Assembly (NCBI GenBank): GCA_045605025.1
Contig: JAZUPE010000052.1
Span: forward strand, 29,074 to 93,073
Length of the DNA stretch: 64,000 bases
Direction: 5' to 3'
Source: SIG598 sp045605025
GTDB lineage: Bacteria; Bacillota; Clostridia; Oscillospirales; Acutalibacteraceae
The notes beneath the pieces are model-generated. The model made no database searches. It was not told the DNA's origin and saw only the letters and a list, made by a program, of their open reading frames with translations. This document shows, piece by piece, positions 45,031 to 53,307 of the stretch (the stretch's first letter is position 1; every line of letters begins with the position of its first letter). The translations under genes and the position numbers were made by a program.

Positions 45031-45630
45031 ATGAACACAACGCGTTTCGATTTTATTAGCATACACTCCCTCACCGGAGAGGATATCCAGTCGACCCTGT
45101 CACTGATGACTCCGCAGAAGCTGGCACGTGTGCAGGCTTTCCCCCGTGAAGATGACCGCCTGCGCTCCATCACGGCGGAGTTTATCGCCCGTTCGGCAGT
45201 CGCCCGGTTTCTGTCGGTTCCTGAGAGCGAGGTTATCATCGACCAGCGTGAAAGCGGTCAGCCCTTTGTCCGCGCTTTCCCCTGCCACATCAGCCTCAGC
45301 CATTCCGGACATCTTGCCATGGCCGCCGTCAGCAGCCGCCCTGTTGGCGCGGACATCGAAGTCATTACCGACCGCGGCAGCCGCCTTACCGGCAGAGTCT
45401 GCTGCGCCGCCGAACAGGAATATATCTGCGCTGGCGGCAGCTTCAATCCGCAGCGTTTTTTCGCCGTATGGACCGCAAAAGAAGCCGTCCTCAAACACAG
45501 CGGCAGAGGACTTTCCGGCGGACTTGCCTCCACCGTTGTCGCAGCCGCTGAAGGAATGCTCTCCGAAGTGAACGGACTGCGGCTGATTTCCGGCATACAC
45601 GACGGCGCGGCATACGCCGTGTGCTGCTGA
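45031..45630 (+). CDS. 4'-phosphopantetheinyl transferase (Sfp/AcpT superfamily)
   Basis: From ATG 45031 the protein has 199 residues. The Mg-binding motif is VGADIE, and the second signature is FAVWTAKEAVLKHSGRGLS. HISLSHSGHLAMAAV is the third block. It transfers phosphopantetheine from CoA to a carrier protein. No polyketide or peptide synthase lies nearby, so the partner is encoded elsewhere. The RBS is weak (AGAGAG). The frame is open far upstream but only over the divergent promoter region. Confidence 0.9.
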   Translation: MNTTRFDFISIHSLTGEDIQSTLSLMTPQKLARVQAFPREDDRLRSITAEFIARSAVARFLSVPESEVIIDQRESGQPFVRAFPCHISLSHSGHLAMAAVSSRPVGADIEVITDRGSRLTGRVCCAAEQEYICAGGSFNPQRFFAVWTAKEAVLKHSGRGLSGGLASTVVAAAEGMLSEVNGLRLISGIHDGAAYAVCC

Positions 45631-45635
45631 CATTC

Positions 45636-45667
45636 AATCCACCGGCATGGTTTCCGGTGGATTTTTT
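45636..45667 (+). terminator. Terminator of the PPTase gene
   Basis: AATCCACCGG and CCGGTGGATT form a 10-bp stem with an 8-nt loop. TTTT follows at once. It starts 5 nt after the stop codon. Confidence 0.88.
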
Positions 45668-45718
45668 GCTGTCCCGCGCATTGCATACATATTTCATCAT
45701 AATTCGCCCCTTCCCATG

Positions 45719-45747
45719 TTGAAAATACACAGGATTTGCGATATAAT
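45719..45747 (+). promoter_or_regulatory. Sigma-A promoter of the SLOG-TM gene
   Basis: TTGAAA (45719-45724) and TATAAT (45742-45747) are 17 nt apart. The start is near 45754, about 55 nt before the GTG. The gene is therefore transcribed on its own. Confidence 0.75.
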
Positions 45748-45809
45748 TGTAACAAAGTTTTGTTTATTCATTTTTCTCCGCAAATATTCAGAAAAAGAGG
45801 TCGATAACA

Positions 45810-47972
45810 GTGTCAAAAAGCATTCCAGCCGATGTCACACGCATCCCGGTATTCATCGGTGTAACCGGTCATCGCGACATTCGCACAACCGGCGATGATC
45901 TCGTCAAGATGAAAAAAGCCATCAAGTCAGCCATCAACGAAATCACCCGCGGCTGCAGCTATACCGATTTCATCGTTCTGACCTCCCTTGCCGCCGGAGC
46001 CGATCAGGTTGCGGCGGAAGCGGTTGTCGAAATGGCAAGTGAAAAAGGCCGCCGTCCGGGCAGCCTCAGATTCGCCGCCGTTCTTCCCATGGAACAGAAC
46101 GAATACTTCACCCATGTAAGCCCCAAGGGCATTGATTTCACTCCCGAACAGCGCAGAAACGCAGAAAACCTCATGCGAAGCGAGCACTGCGCCTTTGTCC
46201 ATGTTATCGCCAATCAGACAAGAAGTTCCATGGACAACGACGCAATCTCTCAGGACGACCTGCAGTTCCGCGAGGCAGCGCGTTTCATCTCTGACAACAG
46301 CTTTGCCGGTATCGCTCTGTGGGACGGTATTCTCAAGCCCGGCAGCGTCACGGGAACCGGTCCGACGGTCCGCGATTTCCTTCACGGTAAAGCCTACCAC
46401 CGTGGCTGCTTTGACCGCATAACCATTCCCGAAACACGTCCCATCTATCACATCTACACTCCCCGTGCCGGCATGCCCGCCCGCAGGATCGATTACCGTG
46501 TCCGTCCGCTCTTCCCCGAGCCCCTGCTGGAGACCGGTGAAAACTGGTTCACACTCAACAAAGCAAACGATTCCAACATAGTCAAACACTTCAATTCCAC
46601 CAAATGGCACAACGTGACTACCGCCCGTAAAGATAAGGTCAAAGAGCATCTCGACGCCATCGACTGCTACAACCAGGATGCTATCCGCTATGACAAAACC
46701 GTCAAAAAGCGTTCATATGCCCTCAACAAGAAAAAATCCAGCTGGAACGCCGATACCGCCTTCCATCCTTCCGGCGATAACAAAGGATTGCTTCTGCGTT
46801 CTGAGCCCGAAGCCGATCTGTGCGAAAAACACTATATGACCGCCGACGCGCTGTCCCAGGTTTTCCAGAGCAAGCGCAAGCACAACATCTGGTGGATTGT
46901 CTGGATCGCCTGCTTTGCCTACGCGTCGCTGACCATCTTTTCTGATTTTATCCAGAATCCGCTGCTGCTGGTGCTTTATCTGGCTCTGCTGGCGCTTGCT
47001 TTCTTCATTCGCCATCGAGGCGAAAGCAAGCGCATACACTCCCGTTTTGTGGATTACCGCGCGCTGGCGGAAGGACTGCGGGTGCAGTACTACTGGTACG
47101 CCGCCGACGTCAACGGTGAGGATTCCGAACCCGCGCAGGCACAGAACTATTATCTGCGCCGACAGAAAGGCCAGATCGAATGGATCAGACACGCCATCCG
47201 CGCCATCAACCTCCTTGCCCTCACCAGCCGCGAACGCAAGAAAGACCTCGAAGACAGCGAAAACCGCGAAATTGAGCCCAACGTCACTCTTGATGAGCTG
47301 AAGAACGTCTCCGATCTGTGGCTCGGCAGAATGGATGTCCGTGAAGACGACGGCGAACTGTGGTATAACCCCACATACGGTCTGAAGCAGAACGGTCAGG
47401 TGGGCTACTTCCTCGCCACCTCCCTCAAGAGCACGAAGGGCATCAACCTCCCCGCAAGACCCAGACCCTCCGCGAACGCCACTGCCGAACAAAAGAAGGA
47501 CTATCGCGACAAGGTCAAAAAAGAAGCTCTGCGGCTTTCTGATAAATTCAGAATCTATCGTCTGCTCCGTGTGGTCAGCTATGTCTTCATTCTCGCCTCC
47601 ATGATCATCGCCGTCGCGCTTGCTGTTCTCAGCGTTGTCTTCCCCGACAACGCCATCATCGAACAGGTAACCGGCACTGCCATCTTTGTCGCCGGACTGC
47701 TCCCCATCTTCTCGATGATACTTCGCGAAGCGAGCAACCAGATGGGCTATAAAGAAGACGTTGAGCGCTATTCCTGGTATTACAACGCCTTCAAGCGTGC
47801 CGTTCTTGAGATCGACGAGGTCATGCATGACAAGGATTTTGAACATTCCAATTATGAAAAATCCGTTATCATCCGCAAGATTCTCTTTGAGATCGGCAAA
47901 GAAGCACTCATTGAGAACGCAGACTGGGTCATGCTCAACGCAAAGCGAACCCCAGAGGTTCCCAGCAACTGA
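45810..47972 (+). CDS. SLOG-domain protein fused to a four-TM SLATT-like region
   Basis: This 720-residue protein starts at GTG with AAGAGG upstream. Residues ~10-175 look like a SLOG nucleotide-binding Rossmann domain: FIGVTGHRDIR, then LTSLAAGADQVAAEAV, then AAVLPM. A long linker follows. Two TM pairs lie near residues 360-401 and 575-640. After the first pair comes SRFVDYRALAEGLRVQYYW, a motif I associate with SLATT/DUF4231-type proteins. SLOG domains are thought to sense nucleotide signals in conflict systems and SLATT regions to be pore-forming effectors. A defence role is inference. It has its own promoter and terminator and lies next to a recombinase. Confidence 0.75.
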   Translation: MSKSIPADVTRIPVFIGVTGHRDIRTTGDDLVKMKKAIKSAINEITRGCSYTDFIVLTSLAAGADQVAAEAVVEMASEKGRRPGSLRFAAVLPMEQNEYFTHVSPKGIDFTPEQRRNAENLMRSEHCAFVHVIANQTRSSMDNDAISQDDLQFREAARFISDNSFAGIALWDGILKPGSVTGTGPTVRDFLHGKAYHRGCFDRITIPETRPIYHIYTPRAGMPARRIDYRVRPLFPEPLLETGENWFTLNKANDSNIVKHFNSTKWHNVTTARKDKVKEHLDAIDCYNQDAIRYDKTVKKRSYALNKKKSSWNADTAFHPSGDNKGLLLRSEPEADLCEKHYMTADALSQVFQSKRKHNIWWIVWIACFAYASLTIFSDFIQNPLLLVLYLALLALAFFIRHRGESKRIHSRFVDYRALAEGLRVQYYWYAADVNGEDSEPAQAQNYYLRRQKGQIEWIRHAIRAINLLALTSRERKKDLEDSENREIEPNVTLDELKNVSDLWLGRMDVREDDGELWYNPTYGLKQNGQVGYFLATSLKSTKGINLPARPRPSANATAEQKKDYRDKVKKEALRLSDKFRIYRLLRVVSYVFILASMIIAVALAVLSVVFPDNAIIEQVTGTAIFVAGLLPIFSMILREASNQMGYKEDVERYSWYYNAFKRAVLEIDEVMHDKDFEHSNYEKSVIIRKILFEIGKEALIENADWVMLNAKRTPEVPSN

Positions 47973-48054
47973 TCGCTTTGCGACAGAGCATCTGAATTCG
48001 CAACCCGCGCATACGACAAAACGGAATTTGTAAACATATCAGCAACACGCAAAA

Positions 48055-48086
48055 CAGGGAGAGGATTTGTTCCTCTCCCTGTTTTT
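48055..48086 (+). terminator. Terminator of the SLOG-TM gene
   Basis: CAGGGAGAGGA (48055-48065) and TCCTCTCCCTG (48071-48081) pair perfectly around a 5-nt loop. TTTTTT follows. It is close to the left edge of the recombinase-bearing DNA. Confidence 0.9.
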
Positions 48087-48197
48087 TCATATTTCTGATC
48101 GTTATGCAGCATTTCACACGGCGCTTCTCAAATAAAGCACCATATGCAAGTCCGAAAAATGAGGCAATCCCGCGGTCGATAACGCCGGATATCAAAA

Positions 48198-49907
48198 TCA
48201 GAACAGATTTGCACCAGAATAATTCTCATTATTCTGTTTCCTGGACAGCAGAGCTACCGTCTCGACAGTCGCTTCATAGTCCCAACCAATTTCCGATGTC
48301 TCCTGTCCGTCAAAGAACACGGGAAAACGGAATCTGATACGCTTGAGGATTCTACCGTCCGGCTGCTCCTGCTCATGCAGTTCAATCCGCTCAATAAAGG
48401 AATGGAGAAATTCCTTTTTCTCCGCGTCAGTAAATCTATCATACAGTTTATCAAAATACAGAAGAAATTGATAGACCTGTTCACCGGAAATTTTCTGTTG
48501 CCGGATATTTTCTATTCTGGTTTCAACCTCGTTGATATTATCTTCTACTACAGCAATTTCATCGTACAGCTTATAAAGCCTCTCCTGCATATCCATGTAT
48601 TTGCGGTCATAATGTTTGTCCGACACATCCAGGGAATCCATCTGTTGGCCTAGCTTATTTTTTGCTCCATTCAGCTGACGCAGCTTTTTTCTAAGCTCCT
48701 CAATCTCCTTTTCCAGCTCTCCGGTGTCTACCCTCGCCCCTATTTTTTCACGGATTGCATACTCGAAGTTGGGATTCTGCACCAGTTTTGTAATCACTTC
48801 TTCAACAGCAGCGTTGACTTTTTCCTGCCCCCACTGTTTTCTGTAAGAACATCTATGTCCGTCTACCTCAAGTCGATGTTTGCAGGCGTAGTAATAGTAA
48901 TCCTTATACAGACTACCGTCCTTTTTGCGCTTACGATTTACATTGCCATATAGTGCCGCACCACAAACCGGGCATCTGAGCAGTCCGGACAACAGATGCT
49001 CTCGTTCCGGATGATAAATCTTTTCAATTTTCCCTCCGGTCGCTTCTCTCTTTTTCTTTGCATGATTCCAGACTTCTTCGGATACAATCGCTTCATGCAC
49101 TCCATCATACACAGGGTACGAATCCTGCTTAACTACATGATATTCGTTCCGCCTGCCGGTTATTTTTTCGTTCTTTCTGCGCCCATACGCGAGCTTTCCG
49201 CAATACACAGGATTGTCCAACACCTTACGCACAAAACCTGCAGAAAACATATCCAAAGTGTTGTTCTGACGCAATTTCTTGATATACCCATGGTTATTCA
49301 GATAAGATGCAATCGAAGCTGCACCCATAGTGGTGTTGACAAACTTCTCAAAGATGAGGCGAATAACCTCCGCCTCATCTTCGGCAATAAGAAGCTCCCC
49401 GTTTTCAAGTTTATATCCATAGGGAGCGAAGCCGCCATTCCATCTTCCCTCTCGTGCCTTCTGACGGCGCCCCTCCATCGTCTGAACTAGTATATTTTCA
49501 CGCTCAATCTCCGCTACAGCCGACAATACCGAAATCATCAGCTTGCCGCTGTCCTTTGAGCTGTCAATACCATCGTCCACGCAAATAAGTTCGACACCGT
49601 AATCCTGCATCCCCTGAAGGGAACAAAGTACATCGGCAGCGTTTCTTCCAAATCTGGACAACTTAAAGACAAGCACACAATCGACTTTATCCTTGCATGA
49701 CTCTATATCACTCAGCATCTGCCTGAAACCTGGCCGTCCATCGGTATTCTTGCCGGACTTGCCTGCATCGGAGTATTCACCAACAACCACCATATCCTGA
49801 AATTCAGCATATTTGAGAAGTTTTTCTCTTTGAGCATCAAGACTGTATCCATCAACTTGAATAGTCGTAGATACTCGTGTGTAAATATAACACTTCTTAG
49901 CACTCAT
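48198..49907 (-). CDS. Large serine recombinase (site-specific integrase)
   Basis: This 569-residue protein has an N-terminal resolvase domain with nucleophile Ser in YTRVSTTIQ and downstream FKLSRFGRNAADVL. A recombinase domain follows. The zinc ribbon is LRCPVCGAALYG with a later Cys pair, and a long coiled coil (residues ~400-490) comes next. This plan is that of phage and transposon integrases such as TnpX. The usual C-terminal location near an element end suggests a boundary in 48,087-48,197. A good GGAGG precedes the ATG. It probably mobilises the DNA to its right. Confidence 0.93.
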   Translation of the reverse strand: MSAKKCYIYTRVSTTIQVDGYSLDAQREKLLKYAEFQDMVVVGEYSDAGKSGKNTDGRPGFRQMLSDIESCKDKVDCVLVFKLSRFGRNAADVLCSLQGMQDYGVELICVDDGIDSSKDSGKLMISVLSAVAEIERENILVQTMEGRRQKAREGRWNGGFAPYGYKLENGELLIAEDEAEVIRLIFEKFVNTTMGAASIASYLNNHGYIKKLRQNNTLDMFSAGFVRKVLDNPVYCGKLAYGRRKNEKITGRRNEYHVVKQDSYPVYDGVHEAIVSEEVWNHAKKKREATGGKIEKIYHPEREHLLSGLLRCPVCGAALYGNVNRKRKKDGSLYKDYYYYACKHRLEVDGHRCSYRKQWGQEKVNAAVEEVITKLVQNPNFEYAIREKIGARVDTGELEKEIEELRKKLRQLNGAKNKLGQQMDSLDVSDKHYDRKYMDMQERLYKLYDEIAVVEDNINEVETRIENIRQQKISGEQVYQFLLYFDKLYDRFTDAEKKEFLHSFIERIELHEQEQPDGRILKRIRFRFPVFFDGQETSEIGWDYEATVETVALLSRKQNNENYSGANLF

Positions 49908-49979
49908 GTAATTCCTCCCTGACGCTCAACAGCGTATTCATTTCTGTCCCAACCATTATACTGCTTAAGTAATAAACAA

Positions 49980-50135
49980 TCAAGAGCATCTGTCTTTCTC
50001 TGTATCCGTATTGGTGTCTGGAGCAGTATCCAAATCAGCGTCATTGTTATCTATTTCAGTCATCACTATCTCGTTACCATATTTCTCAATCATTCTGGTG
50101 AGGAAGTCTATGCATCTTTCAAATTCAATGTTCAC
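49980..50135 (-). CDS. Small acidic protein behind the tyrosine recombinase
   Basis: GTG 50135 follows AGGTG at 5 nt and gives 51 residues. The sequence starts VNIEFERCIDFLTRMIEKYG and ends in an Asp/Thr-rich tail (DADLDTAPDTNTDTEKD). No family is recognised. It is 9 nt downstream of the tyrosine-recombinase-like gene and is likely cotranscribed, so a helper role such as directionality is possible. It is too short to be sure. Confidence 0.5.
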   Translation of the reverse strand: MNIEFERCIDFLTRMIEKYGNEIVMTEIDNNDADLDTAPDTNTDTEKDRCS

Positions 50136-50144
50136 AGCCGCACC

Positions 50145-51098
50145 TCACTTCATGTAGTTGAGCACAACTACATCGACGCGCTCAATCAGATGCGGTTCGA
50201 CACCCAGCTGACCGTGCCCGAGATTATGACTGACAATAGCGAGCGCTGTGCGATCGTAGACCTCCCCATACCGCTCCCCGCGGCAGCGATACAGACCACG
50301 GTCAATGATAAGATGCTCCTGATTGTGCATTACCTCGTCATACAGTGACTTTGCATACTCGCGTCGGTGCTGATGCAGCGGCTCACGCCCCGGGATTATG
50401 CGGTCAGGGAATACCTTTTTGCAGCCATCAGAGCGCAGTTCATTGCGCTGCCTTGCATCATCAATTACTGAAATGACGAAATCGCGCTCATGTTCAAGCA
50501 CTCGTGCCCATCGCTCCTTGCCGCCTTTCTCGTGGAGGTGAATCAGTAACCTGCCATTTTCGTCCGTCTTGAGGCAATCATCAGTAAGTCTTTTCAGCCC
50601 ACCACGGCGTGCGCTGGTTGCGGCAGCAAAGCGGTGGACATACTGCGTTTCTTCACGGAATTCATGAATCGGAGGTGCATTTCTGGTGCGTTTGTTGTCC
50701 GCACTTTTCCTGTCCGGCAACTTAACACCAAAATCTTTTACATCGCAATTAAACACACAGGCGAGCGCATACGCCCTTGTGTGAACCGTACTTGCTGAGA
50801 GATTGCGAGCAATATTGTCCTGTAGATATTCAGTCACATATTTCCGCGTCTGCTCAAGCGTTCTTACATTAGGGTGCTTCTCGGTCACCCAGTTAATGAA
50901 TGTCCGAGCTTGTTTCTTGTATGTGGCATCGGTGGAGTTCTCTCCATATGAGAAAACACCTTTGACCATATGCCTTTCGCCGGTTTCCCGGCTGAGTCTG
51001 CGGGCTTCTTTCTTAAGCTCATGCTTATCTTCGCCAAATCTATGGTGAGCGTTCACGGATTTAACCATCTCGTGAACTATTCTGGATTTTCGGCTCAT
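50145..51098 (-). CDS. Tyrosine-recombinase-like protein
   Basis: This 317-residue protein has an N-terminal SAM-like core-binding part (FINWVTEKHPNVRTLEQTRK) and a catalytic-like C-terminus. Candidate residues are Arg in ATSARRGGLKRL, Lys in HEKGGKERWARV, His/Arg in PLHQHRREYAKS, His in VSHNLGHGQLGV and the final Tyr in VVLNYMK. Spacing is not canonical, so a diverged integrase is proposed. The RBS is weak (AGGA). It lies 5' of a serine recombinase, so the element carries two recombinase types. Confidence 0.7.
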   Translation of the reverse strand: MSRKSRIVHEMVKSVNAHHRFGEDKHELKKEARRLSRETGERHMVKGVFSYGENSTDATYKKQARTFINWVTEKHPNVRTLEQTRKYVTEYLQDNIARNLSASTVHTRAYALACVFNCDVKDFGVKLPDRKSADNKRTRNAPPIHEFREETQYVHRFAAATSARRGGLKRLTDDCLKTDENGRLLIHLHEKGGKERWARVLEHERDFVISVIDDARQRNELRSDGCKKVFPDRIIPGREPLHQHRREYAKSLYDEVMHNQEHLIIDRGLYRCRGERYGEVYDRTALAIVSHNLGHGQLGVEPHLIERVDVVVLNYMK

Positions 51099-51164
51099 GT
51101 TGAGTCATCCTAAATTATTTGGATTTCCCATTTCTGACTGGTCGTAAGGTAACCACCCGTCGTT

Positions 51165-51919
51165 AAAAAAGGCAAATGAATGCCTTAAGAACGGGAGCGC
51201 GAAAAGTTGGGCTACTCTTCAGCGAGGCAGTCGCTTTTTCGCAGAATACAATCCGCACACATACGCCCGTTGTCGCTGTGTGTCGGCGCGGAGAAATCGC
51301 ACTGTACTTCTACAAACATACTGTTCGTAGAAGCACTTTTCTCCGCTTGTTCGAGATAAAGATGTATATAACTAAAGCGGCTGAATGATAATTTGCCTCA
51401 TTCAGTCGCTTTGGTAATGCACGATACCCAATATACAGGTATCGTGCCGTATTAAGTTTTGTCACAAAGCATCCGACGGTCAGTGTGCTGCGGCAGAGCG
51501 CTCCGGATATTGCCGGTTTACGCCTGCTATGGCACCTATCGTAGCTTTATGCGTTTGAATTATAGAAATAAATATATTATGTTTTCATTATATTTGTAAG
51601 ATTTAGGTTGAATCGTCCGGCACATGGGTTAGATGCTCTCGGATTTCCTTACATAGAATTATAGATAATTGCAGCACAAAACAAAAAGCCATACCAACAG
51701 CAGTAGCTATTGACATGGTCTGTGGTTCTTGCAAAATTCGCAAGTAATATAGACTCTTCAATGGAGCCGAAAACTATCACTCAACAAAGGGTACACTTGC
51801 CCCTTGGAGCAAAAACACAACAGCACGCGAATCGCAGCCGGAACTGCAAGAGGCACCCACAATATATCTTCATCATGCGCAATAAAAGCGCACCAATATA
51901 TTGCGTATCAATTAATCAC
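51165..51919 (-). ncRNA. Gene-free, dyad-rich block; candidate structured RNA
   Basis: From 51,099 to 52,193 I find no convincing gene. A strong leftward promoter starts near 51,919, and a T-tailed hairpin (AAGGCA/TGCCTT, then TTTTT) lies at 51,165-51,186. Between them are a nested hairpin at 51,290-51,344 (GGAGAAA outer arms, CTTCTAC/GTAGAAG inner arms), one at 51,374-51,412 and one at 51,419-51,447 (GCACGATACC/GGTATCGTGC). This could be a ~750-nt untranslated RNA, a long attenuated leader of the recombinase, or a transfer/replication site. Only promoter, hairpins and terminator are seen. Confidence 0.4.
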
Positions 51920-51925
51920 AAGGCA

Positions 51926-51954
51926 AGTATACCACAATATATAGTATCTGTCAA
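51926..51954 (-). promoter_or_regulatory. Strong promoter flanked by CAATAT repeats
   Basis: On the minus strand TTGACA (51949-51954) and TATACT (51926-51931) are 17 nt apart, a near-consensus sigma-A promoter. CCACAATATAT occurs inside the spacer (51932-51942) and again at 51,857-51,867. The palindrome CAATATATTG lies at 51,893-51,902, and ACATATTGTG at 51,977-51,986. Repressor binding at these sites is a reasonable guess. Confidence 0.65.
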
Positions 51955-52048
51955 GTACCTTACTTGATTTTCTCCAACATATTGTGTTCCTCCTGGCGAA
52001 CTATTCAAATGCAACAAACCGGCACAGAGATATACAAGTTACCCTACA

Positions 52049-52098
52049 CTTGGCCGGTTACCCCCGCACATTTTTTGTGCGGAAAGTAACCTGCCAAG
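52049..52098. repeat. 50-nt nested inverted repeat
   Basis: Three stacked arms pair: CTTGGC/GCCAAG, GGTTAC/GTAACC and CGCACA/TGTGCG, around a TTTTTT loop. No tail typical of a terminator follows on either side. It could be an extragenic palindrome, a recombination site, or a transcript-stability element. Confidence 0.5.
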
Positions 52099-52134
52099 GC
52101 CTGCGCGGTCATGTCGGCTGCATCGGCTATGACA

Positions 52135-52176
52135 AAACACCCTGCCTGGAAGAAGCCAAAAACAAGCAGGGTGTTT
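52135..52176 (-). terminator. Terminator of the three small coupled genes
   Basis: AAACACCCTGC (52135-52145) and GCAGGGTGTTT (52166-52176) pair perfectly. TTGTC follows the stem on the minus strand. It lies 18 nt beyond the stop at 52194. Confidence 0.65.
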
Positions 52177-52193
52177 CGTCATACGTCAGCTGT

Positions 52194-52343
52194 TTATTCC
52201 TGCGGAATGTCTGCGCGCAATTCCATCAGGCATTCAATTGATTCATTCAATATTTCATTGTGTCGCTCCAGCATGGCTATCTCTGATTCAAGCCGCCTTA
52301 CCATGTCATTAAGCATTATGAGCGAACAATAACCATCCGGCAT
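52194..52343 (-). CDS. 49-residue coiled-coil-like protein
   Basis: ATG 52343 shares its A with the upstream stop (TAATG) and has GGGGGAG 6 nt upstream. The 49-residue product begins MPDGYCSLIMLNDMV. It is mostly helical heptad-like sequence (RRLESEIAMLERHNEILNES). No family is known. Size and coupling suggest it works with the next two genes. Confidence 0.6.
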   Translation of the reverse strand: MPDGYCSLIMLNDMVRRLESEIAMLERHNEILNESIECLMELRADIPQE

Positions 52344-52510
52344 TAATGCTCCCCCTTTCTTCTAAAATTTCTGAGCTGCAATTCAAGAGTTGCCATTAGC
52401 TGAAAATTATGCCACTGAAGCATAAATTTCTTTACACTCAACTCTTCAATGTGCGCTATAACCTTTTCACGCTCTTCGCGGAATTTATCATTATCAAAGG
52501 ATTCTATCAT
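52343..52510 (-). CDS. 55-residue helical protein
   Basis: ATG 52510 overlaps the upstream stop as TAATG and follows GGAGGAG by 6 nt. The product starts MIESFDNDKFREEREKVIAH and ends NFRRKGEH. It is predicted helical and basic at the C-terminus. I recognise no family. Tight coupling on both sides supports a real gene. Confidence 0.6.
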   Translation of the reverse strand: MIESFDNDKFREEREKVIAHIEELSVKKFMLQWHNFQLMATLELQLRNFRRKGEH

Positions 52511-52977
52511 TATACTTCTCCTCCGAAAATGATTCTTCCGAGTTTTTGTTTGGCAGAAAGTTTCTCCGATGTACAGACAGGACAACAATCGAGAATGCTT
52601 GACTCTTTTATGTAGTCCATATTCTCTTTTGTTGCTGGGAAACTTGTCTGCGTATTGCAAAGAGGACACACGAAAAAAGCAGTACCATTTTCCTCACCAA
52701 CAACGAATCCGCCTATGTTGGTATACTTGACCGAAGTGTCGCGCTTAAGGTACTCCTCCACAGTCTCGCAACCGTCAAGAAGCGAAGATACCGCAACTTC
52801 AAAAGCACATTGAATGTTGAGCACCGCCTCATTGCCGGGGTCCTGCGCCAACAGCGCGTCTATACTCTCTTGGGTTGTGATAAGTCGAGAAAGAAGAATT
52901 ATTCTTTGGGACGCATTAAGAACCGGAAGTTTCGGAGCCTTGAATGCAGGGGTGTTACGTAATGATTTTATTTTCAT
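52510..52977 (-). CDS. Zinc-ribbon-containing protein of unknown function
   Basis: This 155-residue protein is mostly helical over residues 1-85. Then comes a two-knuckle zinc site: CPLC in FFVCPLCNTQTSF, and CCPVC about 25 residues later. Such ribbons are common in DNA- or RNA-binding accessory proteins. The start has no clear RBS, and a 35-nt dyad lies directly upstream. It is the first of three coupled genes. Confidence 0.65.
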   Translation of the reverse strand: MKIKSLRNTPAFKAPKLPVLNASQRIILLSRLITTQESIDALLAQDPGNEAVLNIQCAFEVAVSSLLDGCETVEEYLKRDTSVKYTNIGGFVVGEENGTAFFVCPLCNTQTSFPATKENMDYIKESSILDCCPVCTSEKLSAKQKLGRIIFGGEV

Positions 52978-52989
52978 AATACAAAATGT

Positions 52990-53024
52990 CTATATGGTGA
53001 AGGATTCAAACCTAAACCATATAG
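52990..53024 (-). promoter_or_regulatory. Dyad before the zinc-ribbon gene
   Basis: CTATATGGT (52990-52998) and ACCATATAG (53016-53024) are a perfect 9-bp inverted repeat. On the minus strand GAAAGGAG lies just upstream, and the only ORF it serves is ATG-GTT-stop. The arrangement suggests a leader or operator for the gene at 52977. Confidence 0.45.
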
Positions 53025-53307
53025 CTCCTTTCAATAGAATATTTTTAGAATATTTTTAATTTATATAAAGTTCGAAATTATCATCTATTAGAAAAGAAAA
53101 TTGACACTCCTTTCATGAGATTTAGAATCAAATTCCGAATCACTTATATATACAAATGTTCGATGCTGTTTTTAAACCGATTTTGCAATCTTTTTTCAAA
53201 AAATCGAAAAAAAGCATAATCTGTGTTATTTTCTGATCTGCCCGTCCGGTTAGAAAAACTGCCAAATCTATATGTATAGTCGGTTTTATAGCTGCACTTG
53301 GATATTT

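Noticed and set aside
45031..45630. Secondary-metabolite cluster around the phosphopantetheinyl transferase
   Set aside because: No synthase, carrier-protein or tailoring gene is within the window.
47935..48195. 86-codon minus-strand frame next to the serine recombinase
   Set aside because: It overlaps the SLOG-gene end and its terminator. The first ~30 codons look protein-like but there is no RBS or family; it could be a scrap of an interrupted gene.
51176..51388. 70-codon plus-strand frame in the gene-free block
   Set aside because: No RBS, no motif, and it reads through several stem-loops.
51710..51967. 85-codon plus-strand frame
   Set aside because: No RBS; it crosses the strong leftward promoter and its repeats.
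51160..51990. CRISPR array
   Set aside because: The repeats are few, short, AT-rich and unevenly spaced. No equal-length spacers and no cas genes are present anywhere in the window.
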